DNA from: an uncultured Peptococcaceae bacterium
GTDB taxonomy: Bacteria > Bacillota > Peptococcia > Peptococcales > Peptococcaceae
Assembly (NCBI GenBank): GCA_900556545.1
Contig: USPE01000013.1
Location: 1 to 17,266, forward strand
Length of the DNA stretch: 17,266 nucleotides
Reading direction: 5' to 3'
Position 1 is the stretch's first letter. Every line of letters starts with the position of its first letter. Under the pieces are notes generated by a model. That model did not search any database. It saw nothing but the letters and a program-made list of their open reading frames with translations, and was not told the origin of the DNA. Made by a program: the position numbers and the translations under genes. Of this stretch, positions 6,750-14,529 are shown piece after piece.

Positions 6750-7286
6750 ATGGCAAATGAAAAAATAGATAACGATGCATATATTAAAAATTTAATGCAG
6801 ACTCCGCGTGTACAGGGGTTGAGAAAACGTACTAAACGCTGTAAATGTAAATATTGTGGTGGAAAACTACGCCTAAAACAAATTGTCTACAATAGTACAA
6901 TTGAACCGCGCATTGAAATTTTTTGCGAGGAATGTCAACGGATTGAATACGGTGTAGAGCCGGAAATTTATTTTTTAGCAAAATATTATGTGGATGCCTA
7001 TGGCTGTGACTATTATCCGGAGTTAGATGCAAGTGCTGTGAAGGATAGAATGAATGTGGGAAAAGTATGCGAAATTATTTTTTGGGCTTTGAACGGGCTG
7101 CAACTGGTAAATATGGAAGGTTTTCAAGTACCGTATGAAATGGATAAACGGATGATTGGTGAAAGCATTATTTATAATTTAGATGCATTGGAAAAAGATG
7201 CAGATGATAATGAAAATGATGATGAAATTTCGTTAGAAGAAGTAGGTGCTTTAACAAGTATCGGGGCGGGTGAACTTCGTGGATAA
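6750..7286 (+). CDS. Zinc-ribbon protein of unknown function
   Basis: The 178-residue protein has an N-terminal basic stretch (LRKRTKRCKCKYC) and a four-cysteine zinc-ribbon pattern. Cys33-x2-Cys36 and Cys59-x2-Cys62 are separated by a short strand-rich loop, and Cys31 is an extra. The middle is mixed helix with aromatic residues, and the tail (about 148-166) is highly acidic. There is no membrane segment. ATG at 6750 is chosen because AGGAGG precedes it by seven bases; an upstream ATG at 6726 lies in the terminator tail. The 3' end overlaps the ABC ATPase gene by up to 17 bases, so the two are translationally coupled. I do not recognise the family. A nucleic-acid- or protein-binding adaptor is possible but not shown. 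Confidence 0.75.
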   Translation: MANEKIDNDAYIKNLMQTPRVQGLRKRTKRCKCKYCGGKLRLKQIVYNSTIEPRIEIFCEECQRIEYGVEPEIYFLAKYYVDAYGCDYYPELDASAVKDRMNVGKVCEIIFWALNGLQLVNMEGFQVPYEMDKRMIGESIIYNLDALEKDADDNENDDEISLEEVGALTSIGAGELRG

Positions 7287-8115
7287 AGAGTGGAGTAAAC
7301 AAACAGAGATAGATGATACATTATTAAAAGTAGAAAATTTGTTTTGTGTACATGGGAATAGGTATACTTTAACGAATATCAACTGGGAAGTAAAACGTGG
7401 TGAAAACTGGTTGGTGTTCGGCTTAAACGGTAGTGGTAAGACTACATTGCTTTCCATTATTGCAGGCTTTACGGAAGGAAGTAAAGGAACTGTCAAAGTA
7501 TTCGGACAGGAATACGATAAAGATAATACATTAGAACTGCGAAAAAGAATCGGTTGGGTTTCCAGTTCATTTTTTGATAAATATTATCATAACGAAATTG
7601 CATTAAATATTGTGTTAAGCGGTTTATTTGGCACTTTGGGCGTAAGTGAAGCTGTCTGTGATGCAGATATGAGGAAAGCCTTAAATCTAATGGAAGAGTT
7701 ACATTTAAAGAAAAAAGAAAACAGAGTCTTTTCAACTATGAGTAAAGGTGAGCGACAAAATGTAATGATTGCCAGAGCATTAATTAGTAATCCGGAAATC
7801 CTAGTGTTGGATGAACCAGGGAATGGTTTGGATGTATTAGCAAGAGAATATATGCTGGAAACGGTCACTAGACTAGCGAAAGAAAGAAATATCACAGTAT
7901 TGTATGTTACGCATTATGTAGAAGAAATTTTGCCGATTTTTGAAAATGCAATAATGCTTAAAGAAGGTAAAATAGATGCGATTGGAAAAACAAAAGATAT
8001 TTTTACCACAGAAAGTTTGTCTGAATATTTCAGCCATGACATTCAAATTTTGGAGCAAGAAGGACGTTATGTAGCACAATTAAAAGCAGAAACGAAAATC
8101 ACAGAATTATTCTAA
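7270..8115 (+). CDS. Stand-alone ABC ATPase (YlmA/ModF-like)
   Basis: This is a single ABC nucleotide-binding domain of about 281 residues. It has Walker A GLNGSGKTT (51-59), a signature-like MSKGERQ (157-163), Walker B ILVLDEP (177-183, Glu182) and switch His215 in YVTHYVEE. The Q-loop Gln is missing (GWVSSSFF at about 95-102), and the signature's second residue pair is SK rather than SG. No permease gene is adjacent. These traits resemble the soluble YlmA/ModF-like group, whose role is poorly known, rather than an importer subunit. The start is GTG at 7270, overlapping the zinc-ribbon gene. A second GTG at 7279 has a better-spaced GGGGCGGG and is a credible alternative that removes three residues. 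It is followed after 22 bases by a gene of unknown family on the same strand. Confidence 0.85.
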   Translation: MNFVDKEWSKQTEIDDTLLKVENLFCVHGNRYTLTNINWEVKRGENWLVFGLNGSGKTTLLSIIAGFTEGSKGTVKVFGQEYDKDNTLELRKRIGWVSSSFFDKYYHNEIALNIVLSGLFGTLGVSEAVCDADMRKALNLMEELHLKKKENRVFSTMSKGERQNVMIARALISNPEILVLDEPGNGLDVLAREYMLETVTRLAKERNITVLYVTHYVEEILPIFENAIMLKEGKIDAIGKTKDIFTTESLSEYFSHDIQILEQEGRYVAQLKAETKITELF

Positions 8116-8137
8116 TTAGAGAAAGGAGCTGAAGCAG

Positions 8138-9082
8138 ATGTTACAGGAAGGCGAAAGAGTAGACAATCATGATAAAGTATGTGCAGAGTATTATTCTACA
8201 TTGCTGATGATGGGAGCATATGATAATGAATTTGCCTATTTTGGTACAGCATATATAGAAGAAGGAAAGAGAAAATGCTTTATAAGTGATAATAGAGAAA
8301 AAGTATACCAATTTATTCGGGAATGTCGTACAAAAGAGATTTATCCTACAATAGTAGAAAATATTATAAAACGAGTACGAATACATGCCGGAGAAAAAGA
8401 TCAAGTTACACAGGAATTAAAATTGGAATATGCAAAAGAAATGGCAAAACGATATCCGCGAGAATATCTAGAACAATTACAGACAGTGGCATTATGTCCA
8501 ATCAATAATAAAGCTTCAATATTGCTTAAACAGGTAAGAGAAGAATTAGAAGGCTGTTTTGATGAAGATGCGTTGAAACTGTTTGAAGGAGCGGTAGACT
8601 ATGCGTATGATGGGAAAATATTAACCTATGCAGAATATGAAATGAATAAGGCATGGTTGAAATTGGAACGAGATTTTTTGACGGAACGTACCAGACCAGC
8701 GAGTCATTTTAGAAGAAAAGTGACAGGTTTTGCATATGAAAAGGATGGGCGGATAAAATATTATTCCAATGCAGTTGAAGCTAGAACAATGGAAAAACGA
8801 AAAGAGTTATTGTCTAAAAATGTATTTGTAACACCAGTATTTGAAAAAGAATACTATTTTAATCTTTTTGGAGAGCTACCTCAAAAGCTATCAGAGTTTG
8901 ATGTGCACATAAAGGAACGAATGGATGAAAATTATTTGCGATTAATTCGTGATTTGCAAGCAATAAAACCGGAAATTGATGTAGAAGCGGTAGTAAAGTT
9001 GGAAGCGGTAGTGAAAGAAAAATGGGGCAGAGGGGCCAATGAGACGGTACAGTACTATAAAACGCTGTGGCATTTGCTATAA
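8138..9082 (+). CDS. Protein of unknown function in the ABC/zinc-ribbon cluster
   Basis: The 314-residue protein is soluble and charged, rich in Lys and Glu, with no signal peptide, membrane segment or catalytic motif that I recognise. It looks mainly helical. A more strand-like middle (RPASHFRRKVTGFAYEKDGR, then IKYYSN) sits at about 187-212. Near the C-terminus an EAVVKL/EAVVKE pair comes from a tandem 18-base duplication. GGAG stands about nine bases before ATG, and the gap to the ABC ATPase gene is 22 bases, so it is the last gene of a three-gene operon. The strong terminator at 9189-9236 closes the unit. No function is claimed. Confidence 0.75.
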   Translation: MLQEGERVDNHDKVCAEYYSTLLMMGAYDNEFAYFGTAYIEEGKRKCFISDNREKVYQFIRECRTKEIYPTIVENIIKRVRIHAGEKDQVTQELKLEYAKEMAKRYPREYLEQLQTVALCPINNKASILLKQVREELEGCFDEDALKLFEGAVDYAYDGKILTYAEYEMNKAWLKLERDFLTERTRPASHFRRKVTGFAYEKDGRIKYYSNAVEARTMEKRKELLSKNVFVTPVFEKEYYFNLFGELPQKLSEFDVHIKERMDENYLRLIRDLQAIKPEIDVEAVVKLEAVVKEKWGRGANETVQYYKTLWHLL

Positions 9083-9188
9083 AATAGCTTGGTTATGAAA
9101 TTTAAAATAGAAATTACGGAAAATATTAATAAGGCAAGTATAGAAGTGAAATTTATGGATACTTCATGATAAGAGCCTCTTCATTTGA

Positions 9189-9236
9189 AGAACTTCACAG
9201 TTACATTTTTATGTGACTATGGGGTTCTCTTTTTTT
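9189..9236 (+). terminator. Strong terminator of the three-gene cluster
   Basis: An 18-bp stem (9189-9206 with 9211-9228, three G-T wobbles and one mismatch) encloses the loop TTTT and is followed by C and seven Ts. A smaller CTTC-ATTT-GAAG hairpin overlaps its 5' side. It insulates the heat-shock operon from upstream transcription. The stretch 9083-9188 otherwise shows only a 24-codon reading frame without a ribosome site. Confidence 0.85.
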
Positions 9237-9284
9237 CTCCACATTTTCTTAACAATATCATTAAAAAATTTTTCCAAAAATCCA

Positions 9285-9313
9285 TTGACTTTGTGGGGCA
9301 ATCGTACTATATT
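9285..9313 (+). promoter_or_regulatory. Sigma-A promoter of the heat-shock operon
   Basis: TTGACT (9285-9290) and TATATT (9308-9313) are separated by 17 bases. The CIRCE element begins two bases after the -10, so HrcA bound there covers the transcription start. Confidence 0.88.
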
Positions 9314-9314
9314 A

Positions 9315-9353
9315 ATATTGTTAGCACTCGACATGATAGAGTGCTAACAATAT
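9315..9353. promoter_or_regulatory. Extended CIRCE operator
   Basis: The canonical TTAGCACTC (9321-9329), nine bases, GAGTGCTAA (9339-9347) is a perfect CIRCE. The dyad continues outward with ATATTG/CAATAT, giving 15-bp arms. It is the binding site of HrcA, which represses class I heat-shock genes until heat titrates the chaperonin that keeps HrcA active. In the mRNA leader the arms can form a hairpin. Confidence 0.97.
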
Positions 9354-9384
9354 AAAGACAATGAAAGAGGTGGAGCTGGTGGAA

Positions 9385-10410
9385 ATGGATAGCCGGAAGC
9401 AAAAGATATTGGAAGCGGTGGTGCTGGATTATATTGAAACTGCTGAGCCGGTGGGTTCCAGAACCATCTCCAAAAAATATAACTTGGGTGTCAGTTCGGC
9501 TACCATCCGCAATGAGATGGCGGATCTGGAGGAAATGGGGCTGATTGAACAGCCGCACACTTCGGCAGGTCGGGTGCCGTCTGAGGCAGGGTATCGTTAT
9601 TATGTAGACTATTTGATGGCGCAAAGCGACATTCAGCAAGAAGCCCAGCAGATGATCAGCCATGCGTTGCAGGATAAACAGCAAAAGGTTGGCGATGTGC
9701 TGCGGGATTCGATGAAATTGCTGGCAGAGGTTACCAACTGCACCACTGTTATGGTGCTGGATGAAAATCGCGGCGCTGCGCTGCAATTGCTGCAGCTGCT
9801 GCTGGTAGAGCCGGGCAAAGCGCTGATGGTGATTGTGATGGAAGGGGATAAGATAGAAAATCATTTTCTGGAAATTCCCAAATCCATGACCAAAGAAGAT
9901 CTGGAACTGGTTTCTGCTATGATGAATCAGAAGCTGCGGGGGCTTAAGGTGGACGACTGGCAGAGAAGTATGCTGGAAACTATTTTTCAGGATCTGACCA
10001 GGCAGCGTCAGGTGGTGGACCGCGCATTGGAAATGCTGTCCTCCATTTTGGATATCCGTAATAAGGATAAAAAGATTTATCTGGACGGCGGTCTGAACAT
10101 GCTGTCTCAACCGGAGTTTCAGGATGTCAATAAGGTAAAGACGCTGCTGCATTCTTTAGAACAGCAGGAAGTGCTTTCCCAGCTGATGGAGGCGGACAAC
10201 GAAACAGGTATTACTGTTAAGATTGGCGCCGAAACCGGTCTGGATGAGGTAAAAGATTGCAGTGTGATTGTTGCTAATTATAAAGTAAAAGGAAAGACCG
10301 TTGGTAAGGTTGGTTTGATTGGTCCGACAAGAATGGATTACGCTACAGCGGTGAGCATGTTGAATACTATGGCGCAAACGCTGGAAGAAGCGTATCCGGA
10401 TAAAGAATAG
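9385..10410 (+). CDS. hrcA: Heat-inducible repressor HrcA
   Basis: HrcA binds CIRCE and represses the operon it heads. The N-terminal winged helix domain is clear: SRKQKILEAVVLDYIETAEP, then VSSATIRNEMADLEEMGLIE and TSAGRVPSEAGYRYYVDYLM. The central and C-terminal regions, including QLLLVEPGKALMVIVMEGDK and VGKVGLIGPTRMDY, match the family. I start at ATG 9385 (341 residues), where GGTGGAG lies nine bases upstream and the protein begins MDSRKQKIL as in relatives. An in-frame ATG at 9361 has no ribosome site and would add eight residues. The gene is the first of five and is separated from the chaperonin gene by 12 bases. It is autoregulated through the CIRCE just upstream. Confidence 0.95.
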   Translation: MDSRKQKILEAVVLDYIETAEPVGSRTISKKYNLGVSSATIRNEMADLEEMGLIEQPHTSAGRVPSEAGYRYYVDYLMAQSDIQQEAQQMISHALQDKQQKVGDVLRDSMKLLAEVTNCTTVMVLDENRGAALQLLQLLLVEPGKALMVIVMEGDKIENHFLEIPKSMTKEDLELVSAMMNQKLRGLKVDDWQRSMLETIFQDLTRQRQVVDRALEMLSSILDIRNKDKKIYLDGGLNMLSQPEFQDVNKVKTLLHSLEQQEVLSQLMEADNETGITVKIGAETGLDEVKDCSVIVANYKVKGKTVGKVGLIGPTRMDYATAVSMLNTMAQTLEEAYPDKE

Positions 10411-10422
10411 TGAGGGACTTTC

Positions 10423-11949
10423 ATGAGTGAACAGCGGGAACAGAAATTTGATTTGCTGGAGAATAACGCCAATGCCGTGCGGGCAGTGATGTCGGCGGTA
10501 GAAAGCACCATCGGCCCCAAAGGGCTGGACACCATGCTGGTGGATCAGTTTGGCAATGTGGTGATTACCAATGATGGGATTACCATTTTGGATATGATGG
10601 AGGTCAATCATCCGGTGGCGCGCATGTTGATTCATGCCATTGATGCGCAGCAGGAGGAAGTTGGCGATGGCACCACTACGGCAGCGCTGATGGCCGGCGA
10701 GATGGTCTTGCATGGGCTGGAGCAGGTGAACAAAGGGGTTCCGGTGGCGCAGGTGCTGGCAGGCTTGCGGTATGGTGTAAAAGAGGCTTGCCGTTTGATG
10801 GAGCTGGAGGCAATCCAGATTGGCAGTATGGATACCGGTCAGTTGTATAACATTGCTTATATTGCAGGCCGGGAAAATGAATCCATTGCCAGATTGATTA
10901 TGGAAGGCGCCAATTTGATTGGTCGGGACAAATTGCTGGAGCCGGGATTCCGGTTTTCGCAGCGGGTCAGGGCTATAGAGGGCGCCGACAGTCAGGTGCT
11001 GAACGGTGTGCTGGTCAGCAAAGAACGGTTGAGCATACAAATGCCCCTGGAATTGCACGGACAGGTAAAGGTATTGGTGATTGACGATGCTTTGGAACAG
11101 GAGGAGTTGAACAAAAATGCTTTGACTACCGAGAGCGGGTTTCAGCAATATCTGATTTTAAAAGAGGAATTTAAGACCAATATACAGAAAATCATTGATG
11201 CAGGTGCGCAAGCTGTATTTGTGGATCGCGGTGTAGATGATGCGGCAGCGGAAATGCTGGAAGAAGCCGGCATTTTGGTGGTAGCCAGAGTGCCTCATAA
11301 AGAATTGGTGGATTTGGCAGAGCATGTGGGTGCTAAGTTGCTGAAACGAACGGGGCTGAATAAATCAGCCGCCGAGCTGCAAAAACAATTTGGTACAGCA
11401 GAGCATATGATAGGAAATGAGAAGTTGGGCAATATAACAGTGCTGGGTGGTGCCGGTAAGGCTTCGATGGCAACCATTTTGGTGGGTGCTGCCACCGGTG
11501 AGGTAGTCGGCGAGCGGGAGCGCATTGCCAAGGATGCCGCAGCCAGTGTACAGTCTGCATTGCAGAAAGGGCTGGTTGCCGGAGGCGGCGCAGCGGAGCT
11601 GGCGGTGGCGCGGCAGCTGGAGCAAAATAAAAACGGGCTGTCGGGCATGGCGGTGTTTGGTGCGGATTGTGTCATTGCCGCTCTGAAAAAGCCGTTTATG
11701 CAGATTGTAACCAATGCGGGATTCAATCCGCTGGAAAAGCTGGGTGATGTGCATAAAGCCCAGGAGCTGCAGAATAATCACCATCTCAGTATAGACTGCG
11801 ATACCGGACGTATACATGATTTGTATATGGCGGGCATTGTGGATCCGCTGTATGTGAAGCTGCATAGTTTGAAAACTGCTGGTGAAGTGGCAGAAGCAAT
11901 TCTGCGTATCAATATTATAGTGAAAAAGAAAGAATATCAGTCAACATAG
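10423..11949 (+). CDS. Group III (thermosome-like) bacterial chaperonin
   Basis: This 508-residue protein is an archaeal-type (group II-like) chaperonin, not GroEL. It shows STIGPKGLDTMLVD (28-41), NDGITIL (50-56, Asp51), GDGTTT (81-86, Asp82), RIAKDA with the catalytic Asp371, and LVAGGGAAELAVARQLE. The apical region has VFVDRGVDDAAAEMLEEAGI as in thermosomes. Group II/III chaperonins form double rings with a built-in helical lid and fold proteins using ATP without GroES, and no groES is present here. Such genes are known in a few bacteria, notably Carboxydothermus hydrogenoformans, within the dnaK operon. That matches this location between hrcA and grpE. GAGGG precedes ATG, and CIRCE should control expression. 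A canonical groEL probably exists elsewhere. Confidence in the family is high. Confidence 0.93.
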   Translation: MSEQREQKFDLLENNANAVRAVMSAVESTIGPKGLDTMLVDQFGNVVITNDGITILDMMEVNHPVARMLIHAIDAQQEEVGDGTTTAALMAGEMVLHGLEQVNKGVPVAQVLAGLRYGVKEACRLMELEAIQIGSMDTGQLYNIAYIAGRENESIARLIMEGANLIGRDKLLEPGFRFSQRVRAIEGADSQVLNGVLVSKERLSIQMPLELHGQVKVLVIDDALEQEELNKNALTTESGFQQYLILKEEFKTNIQKIIDAGAQAVFVDRGVDDAAAEMLEEAGILVVARVPHKELVDLAEHVGAKLLKRTGLNKSAAELQKQFGTAEHMIGNEKLGNITVLGGAGKASMATILVGAATGEVVGERERIAKDAAASVQSALQKGLVAGGGAAELAVARQLEQNKNGLSGMAVFGADCVIAALKKPFMQIVTNAGFNPLEKLGDVHKAQELQNNHHLSIDCDTGRIHDLYMAGIVDPLYVKLHSLKTAGEVAEAILRINIIVKKKEYQST

Positions 11950-11974
11950 TCAATAAAGGAGTGTGACCCATCAC

Positions 11975-12523
11975 ATGTCAGAGCAGGAACAAGAGATCCT
12001 GGAAGAGGAAGTGAGTACAGAGATTTCCGAAGAGGAAGCTGCGGAAACAACAGAGGCTGTACAGGAAGAAGCGGCACTAGATGCCGAGAAGCTGGCAGCA
12101 GAGCTGGCTGATTTGAACCAGCGGTTCTTACGGGTTGCGGCGGATTTTGATAATTATAAACGCCGGACTGTACAGGAAAAAGAAGATTTAGTAAAATACA
12201 GCAATGCTAAAATAATGGGCGAGTTGCTGCCGGTGTTGGATGCGTTCCAGCTGGCACTGAAAAATCCCGGTGAAAGTCAGGAAGCCCAAAATGTAATCAA
12301 AGGGGTAGAAATGCTGTACCGCCAGATTATGCAGGTGCTGGAGCAAGCGGGCATGAGCAAAATCGAAGCGGTTGGTCAGCCATTTGACCCAAAACTGCAT
12401 GAAGCAATTATGCAGGTGGATGATGACAGCGTGCCGGAAGATACTGTGGTAGAAGAATTGCGGGCCGGTTATGTATTAAACGAACGGGTAATCCGCCCGT
12501 CTATGGTAAAAGTATCAAGATAA
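11975..12523 (+). CDS. grpE: Nucleotide exchange factor GrpE
   Basis: GrpE releases ADP from DnaK in the Hsp70 cycle and works as a dimer in the cytoplasm. The first 50 or so residues are very acidic and probably disordered. Next come the dimerising coiled coil (LAAELADLNQRFLRVAADFD then NYKRRTVQEKEDLVKY), a helical bundle, and the C-terminal beta domain (GQPFDPKLHEAIMQ, VVEELRAGYVLNERVIRPSM). I use ATG at 11975, 13 bases after AAAGGAG. A GTG at 11963 almost touches that ribosome site and is less likely. The gene follows the chaperonin gene by 25 bases. At about 182 residues the length is normal. Confidence 0.95.
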   Translation: MSEQEQEILEEEVSTEISEEEAAETTEAVQEEAALDAEKLAAELADLNQRFLRVAADFDNYKRRTVQEKEDLVKYSNAKIMGELLPVLDAFQLALKNPGESQEAQNVIKGVEMLYRQIMQVLEQAGMSKIEAVGQPFDPKLHEAIMQVDDDSVPEDTVVEELRAGYVLNERVIRPSMVKVSR

Positions 12524-12581
12524 CTTAAATCTATTTATTGTGAGTCACAGATTGTGATATTTATTTAGGAGGAATTTTAAA

Positions 12582-14405
12582 ATGGGTAAAGTAATTGGGA
12601 TTGACTTAGGGACAACAAACTCTTGCGTAGCAGTAATGGAAGGCGGCGAAGCCGTAGTAATTCCTAACACAGAAGGGAACCGTACCACTCCATCTGTTGT
12701 AGGGATTTCCAAAACAGGGGAACGTCTGGTAGGGCAGGTAGCAAAACGTCAGGCGATTACCAATCCTGATAATACAGTAAGCTCCATCAAACGTCATATG
12801 GGGACTGATTATAAAGTAACAATAGGAGGGACTACTTATACACCGCAGGAAATTTCCGCTATGATTCTGCAGAAATTGAAAGCAGATGCAGAAGGTTATT
12901 TGGGTGAAACTGTAACAGAAGCGGTTATCACCGTACCAGCTTATTTTACAGACAGCCAGCGTCAGGCTACAAAAGATGCTGGTAAAATTGCTGGCCTGAA
13001 TGTACTGCGTATCATCAACGAACCAACCGCTGCTTCTCTGGCTTATGGTATGGAAAAAGGCGATGATCAGACTGTTCTGGTATTTGACCTGGGCGGCGGT
13101 ACTTTCGACGTTTCCATTCTGGAATTGGGCGATGGCATCTTTGAAGTAAAAGCAACCAGCGGCAACAACCGTCTGGGCGGCGATGATTTTGACGAAAAAA
13201 TAATTGACTGGATGCTGGTTGAGTTCAAAAAACAGACCGGTATTGATCTGGCCAACGATAAAACTGCAATGCAGCGTTTAAAAGAAGCTGCTGAAAAAGC
13301 AAAAATTGAATTGTCTAACGTAACAAGCTCCAACATCAATCTGCCATTCATTACTATGAATGAAAATGGCCCGCAGCATTTGGATTTAACACTGACCAGA
13401 GCTAAATTTGATGAACTGACCGCTGATCTGGTAGAAAAAACCATGGTGCCAACCCGTCAGGCTTTAAAAGATGCCGGTTTGTCTGCAAACGATATTCATA
13501 AAGTAATTCTGGTTGGTGGTTCCAGCCGTATTCCTGCTGTACAGGATGCTATCAAAAATCTGCTGGGCAAAGAACCATTCAAAGGCATCAACCCAGACGA
13601 ATGCGTTGCTATCGGTGCAGCCATTCAGGGCGGCGTGTTAGCCGGTGAAGTAAAAGACGTGGTTCTGCTGGACGTAACTCCACTGTCCTTAGGTATTGAA
13701 ACACTGGGCGGCGTATTTACTAAAATTGTAGAACGCAATACCACTATTCCAGTATCCCGCCAGCAGGTATTTACCACAGCTGCCGATAACCAGACATCTA
13801 CAGACATCCATGTGCTGCAGGGTGAACGTGAAATGGCACAGTACAACAAAACATTGGGCCGCTTCACTTTGATGGATATTCCACCAGCTCCACGTGGTAT
13901 TCCACAGATCGAAGTAAAATTCGATATTGATGCCAACGGTATCGTAAATGTATCTGCAAAAGATCTGGGCACCGGCAAAGAACAGCGTATCACCATCAAA
14001 TCCAGCAGCGGATTGTCTGATGCAGAAATTGATCAGATGATTAAAGATGCAGAAATGAATGCAGAAGCCGATAAAAAACGGAAAGAAGAAGTAGATATCC
14101 GCAATAACGGTGATGCTATGGTATTCCAGGTTGAAAAAACCTTAAAAGATATGGGCGATAAAGTAGATGCTGCCGAAGTAGCAGATATCAACAAAGCCAA
14201 AGATGAATTGAAAGCAGCATTGGAAGGTACTGACACAGCCGAAATCAAAGCAAAAACCGAAGCGCTGCAGGAAGTTCTGTACAAAATGACCGAAAAAATG
14301 TACGCAGCTGCGCAGCAGGCACAGCAGGCTCAGGGCGGTGCTGAAGGTCAGCAGTCTGCTCCTCAGGAAGATGGCGTGTATGACGCTGAATACAAAGAAG
14401 TGTAA
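12582..14405 (+). CDS. dnaK: Hsp70 chaperone DnaK
   Basis: DnaK is the ATP-driven Hsp70 that binds exposed hydrophobic segments of client proteins. Visible are phosphate motif 1 (GIDLGTTNS, 5-13), phosphate motif 2 (VFDLGGGTFD), INEPTAASLAYG, VGGSSRIPAV, the linker VVLLDVTPLSLGIET, the substrate-binding beta domain and the helical lid. The tail ends DAEYKEV after a Gln/Ala-rich stretch. The 607 residues lack the roughly 24-residue insertion seen near residue 80 in Gram-negative DnaK, so it is of the Firmicutes type. AGGAGG is nine bases before ATG. The 58-base gap after grpE contains a short TCACA-GAT-TGTGA dyad (12545-12557) but no convincing promoter. Codon choice is smoother than in the flanking genes, as expected for high expression. 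Confidence 0.98.
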   Translation: MGKVIGIDLGTTNSCVAVMEGGEAVVIPNTEGNRTTPSVVGISKTGERLVGQVAKRQAITNPDNTVSSIKRHMGTDYKVTIGGTTYTPQEISAMILQKLKADAEGYLGETVTEAVITVPAYFTDSQRQATKDAGKIAGLNVLRIINEPTAASLAYGMEKGDDQTVLVFDLGGGTFDVSILELGDGIFEVKATSGNNRLGGDDFDEKIIDWMLVEFKKQTGIDLANDKTAMQRLKEAAEKAKIELSNVTSSNINLPFITMNENGPQHLDLTLTRAKFDELTADLVEKTMVPTRQALKDAGLSANDIHKVILVGGSSRIPAVQDAIKNLLGKEPFKGINPDECVAIGAAIQGGVLAGEVKDVVLLDVTPLSLGIETLGGVFTKIVERNTTIPVSRQQVFTTAADNQTSTDIHVLQGEREMAQYNKTLGRFTLMDIPPAPRGIPQIEVKFDIDANGIVNVSAKDLGTGKEQRITIKSSSGLSDAEIDQMIKDAEMNAEADKKRKEEVDIRNNGDAMVFQVEKTLKDMGDKVDAAEVADINKAKDELKAALEGTDTAEIKAKTEALQEVLYKMTEKMYAAAQQAQQAQGGAEGQQSAPQEDGVYDAEYKEV

Positions 14406-14458
14406 GCCATAGAGTATTTGGTTCAAATATTGTAACGGAAAAGAATAAATACTGTTGA

Positions 14459-14502
14459 AGAAAAGCGCAAAGAGGCGAATATCACCTTGGATGCGCTTTT
14501 CT
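14459..14502 (+). terminator. Intercistronic hairpin between dnaK and dnaJ, possible attenuator
   Basis: AGAAAAGCGCA (14459-14469) pairs perfectly with TGCGCTTTTCT (14492-14502), 11 bp around a 22-base loop. The 3' arm contains TTTT but no long T-run. It ends 13 bases before the dnaJ ribosome site. It could act as a partial terminator or as an mRNA stabiliser or processing site that sets dnaJ below dnaK. Confidence 0.6.
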
Positions 14503-14529
14503 CGGCAAAAGGAAAGAGGAGGACCAAAC

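Noticed and set aside
9095..9169. A 24-residue reading frame (MKFKIEITENINKASIEVKF...) after the unknown-function gene
   Set aside because: There is no ribosome site ahead of the ATG, and it is short in an AT-rich gap, so chance is the simpler explanation.
9307..10152. Long reading frame opposite hrcA
   Set aside because: Its product is rich in His, Gln and Leu with no family resemblance, and it mirrors the codon pattern of hrcA on the other strand.
10156..11148. Long reading frame opposite the chaperonin gene
   Set aside because: Low-information composition, no ribosome site, and fully covered by a clear chaperonin gene.
14455..14529. N-terminal extension of DnaJ from a TTG at 14455
   Set aside because: It encodes no DnaJ-like sequence and overlaps the hairpin. 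GTG 14530 has a strong ribosome site and the family's usual N-terminus.
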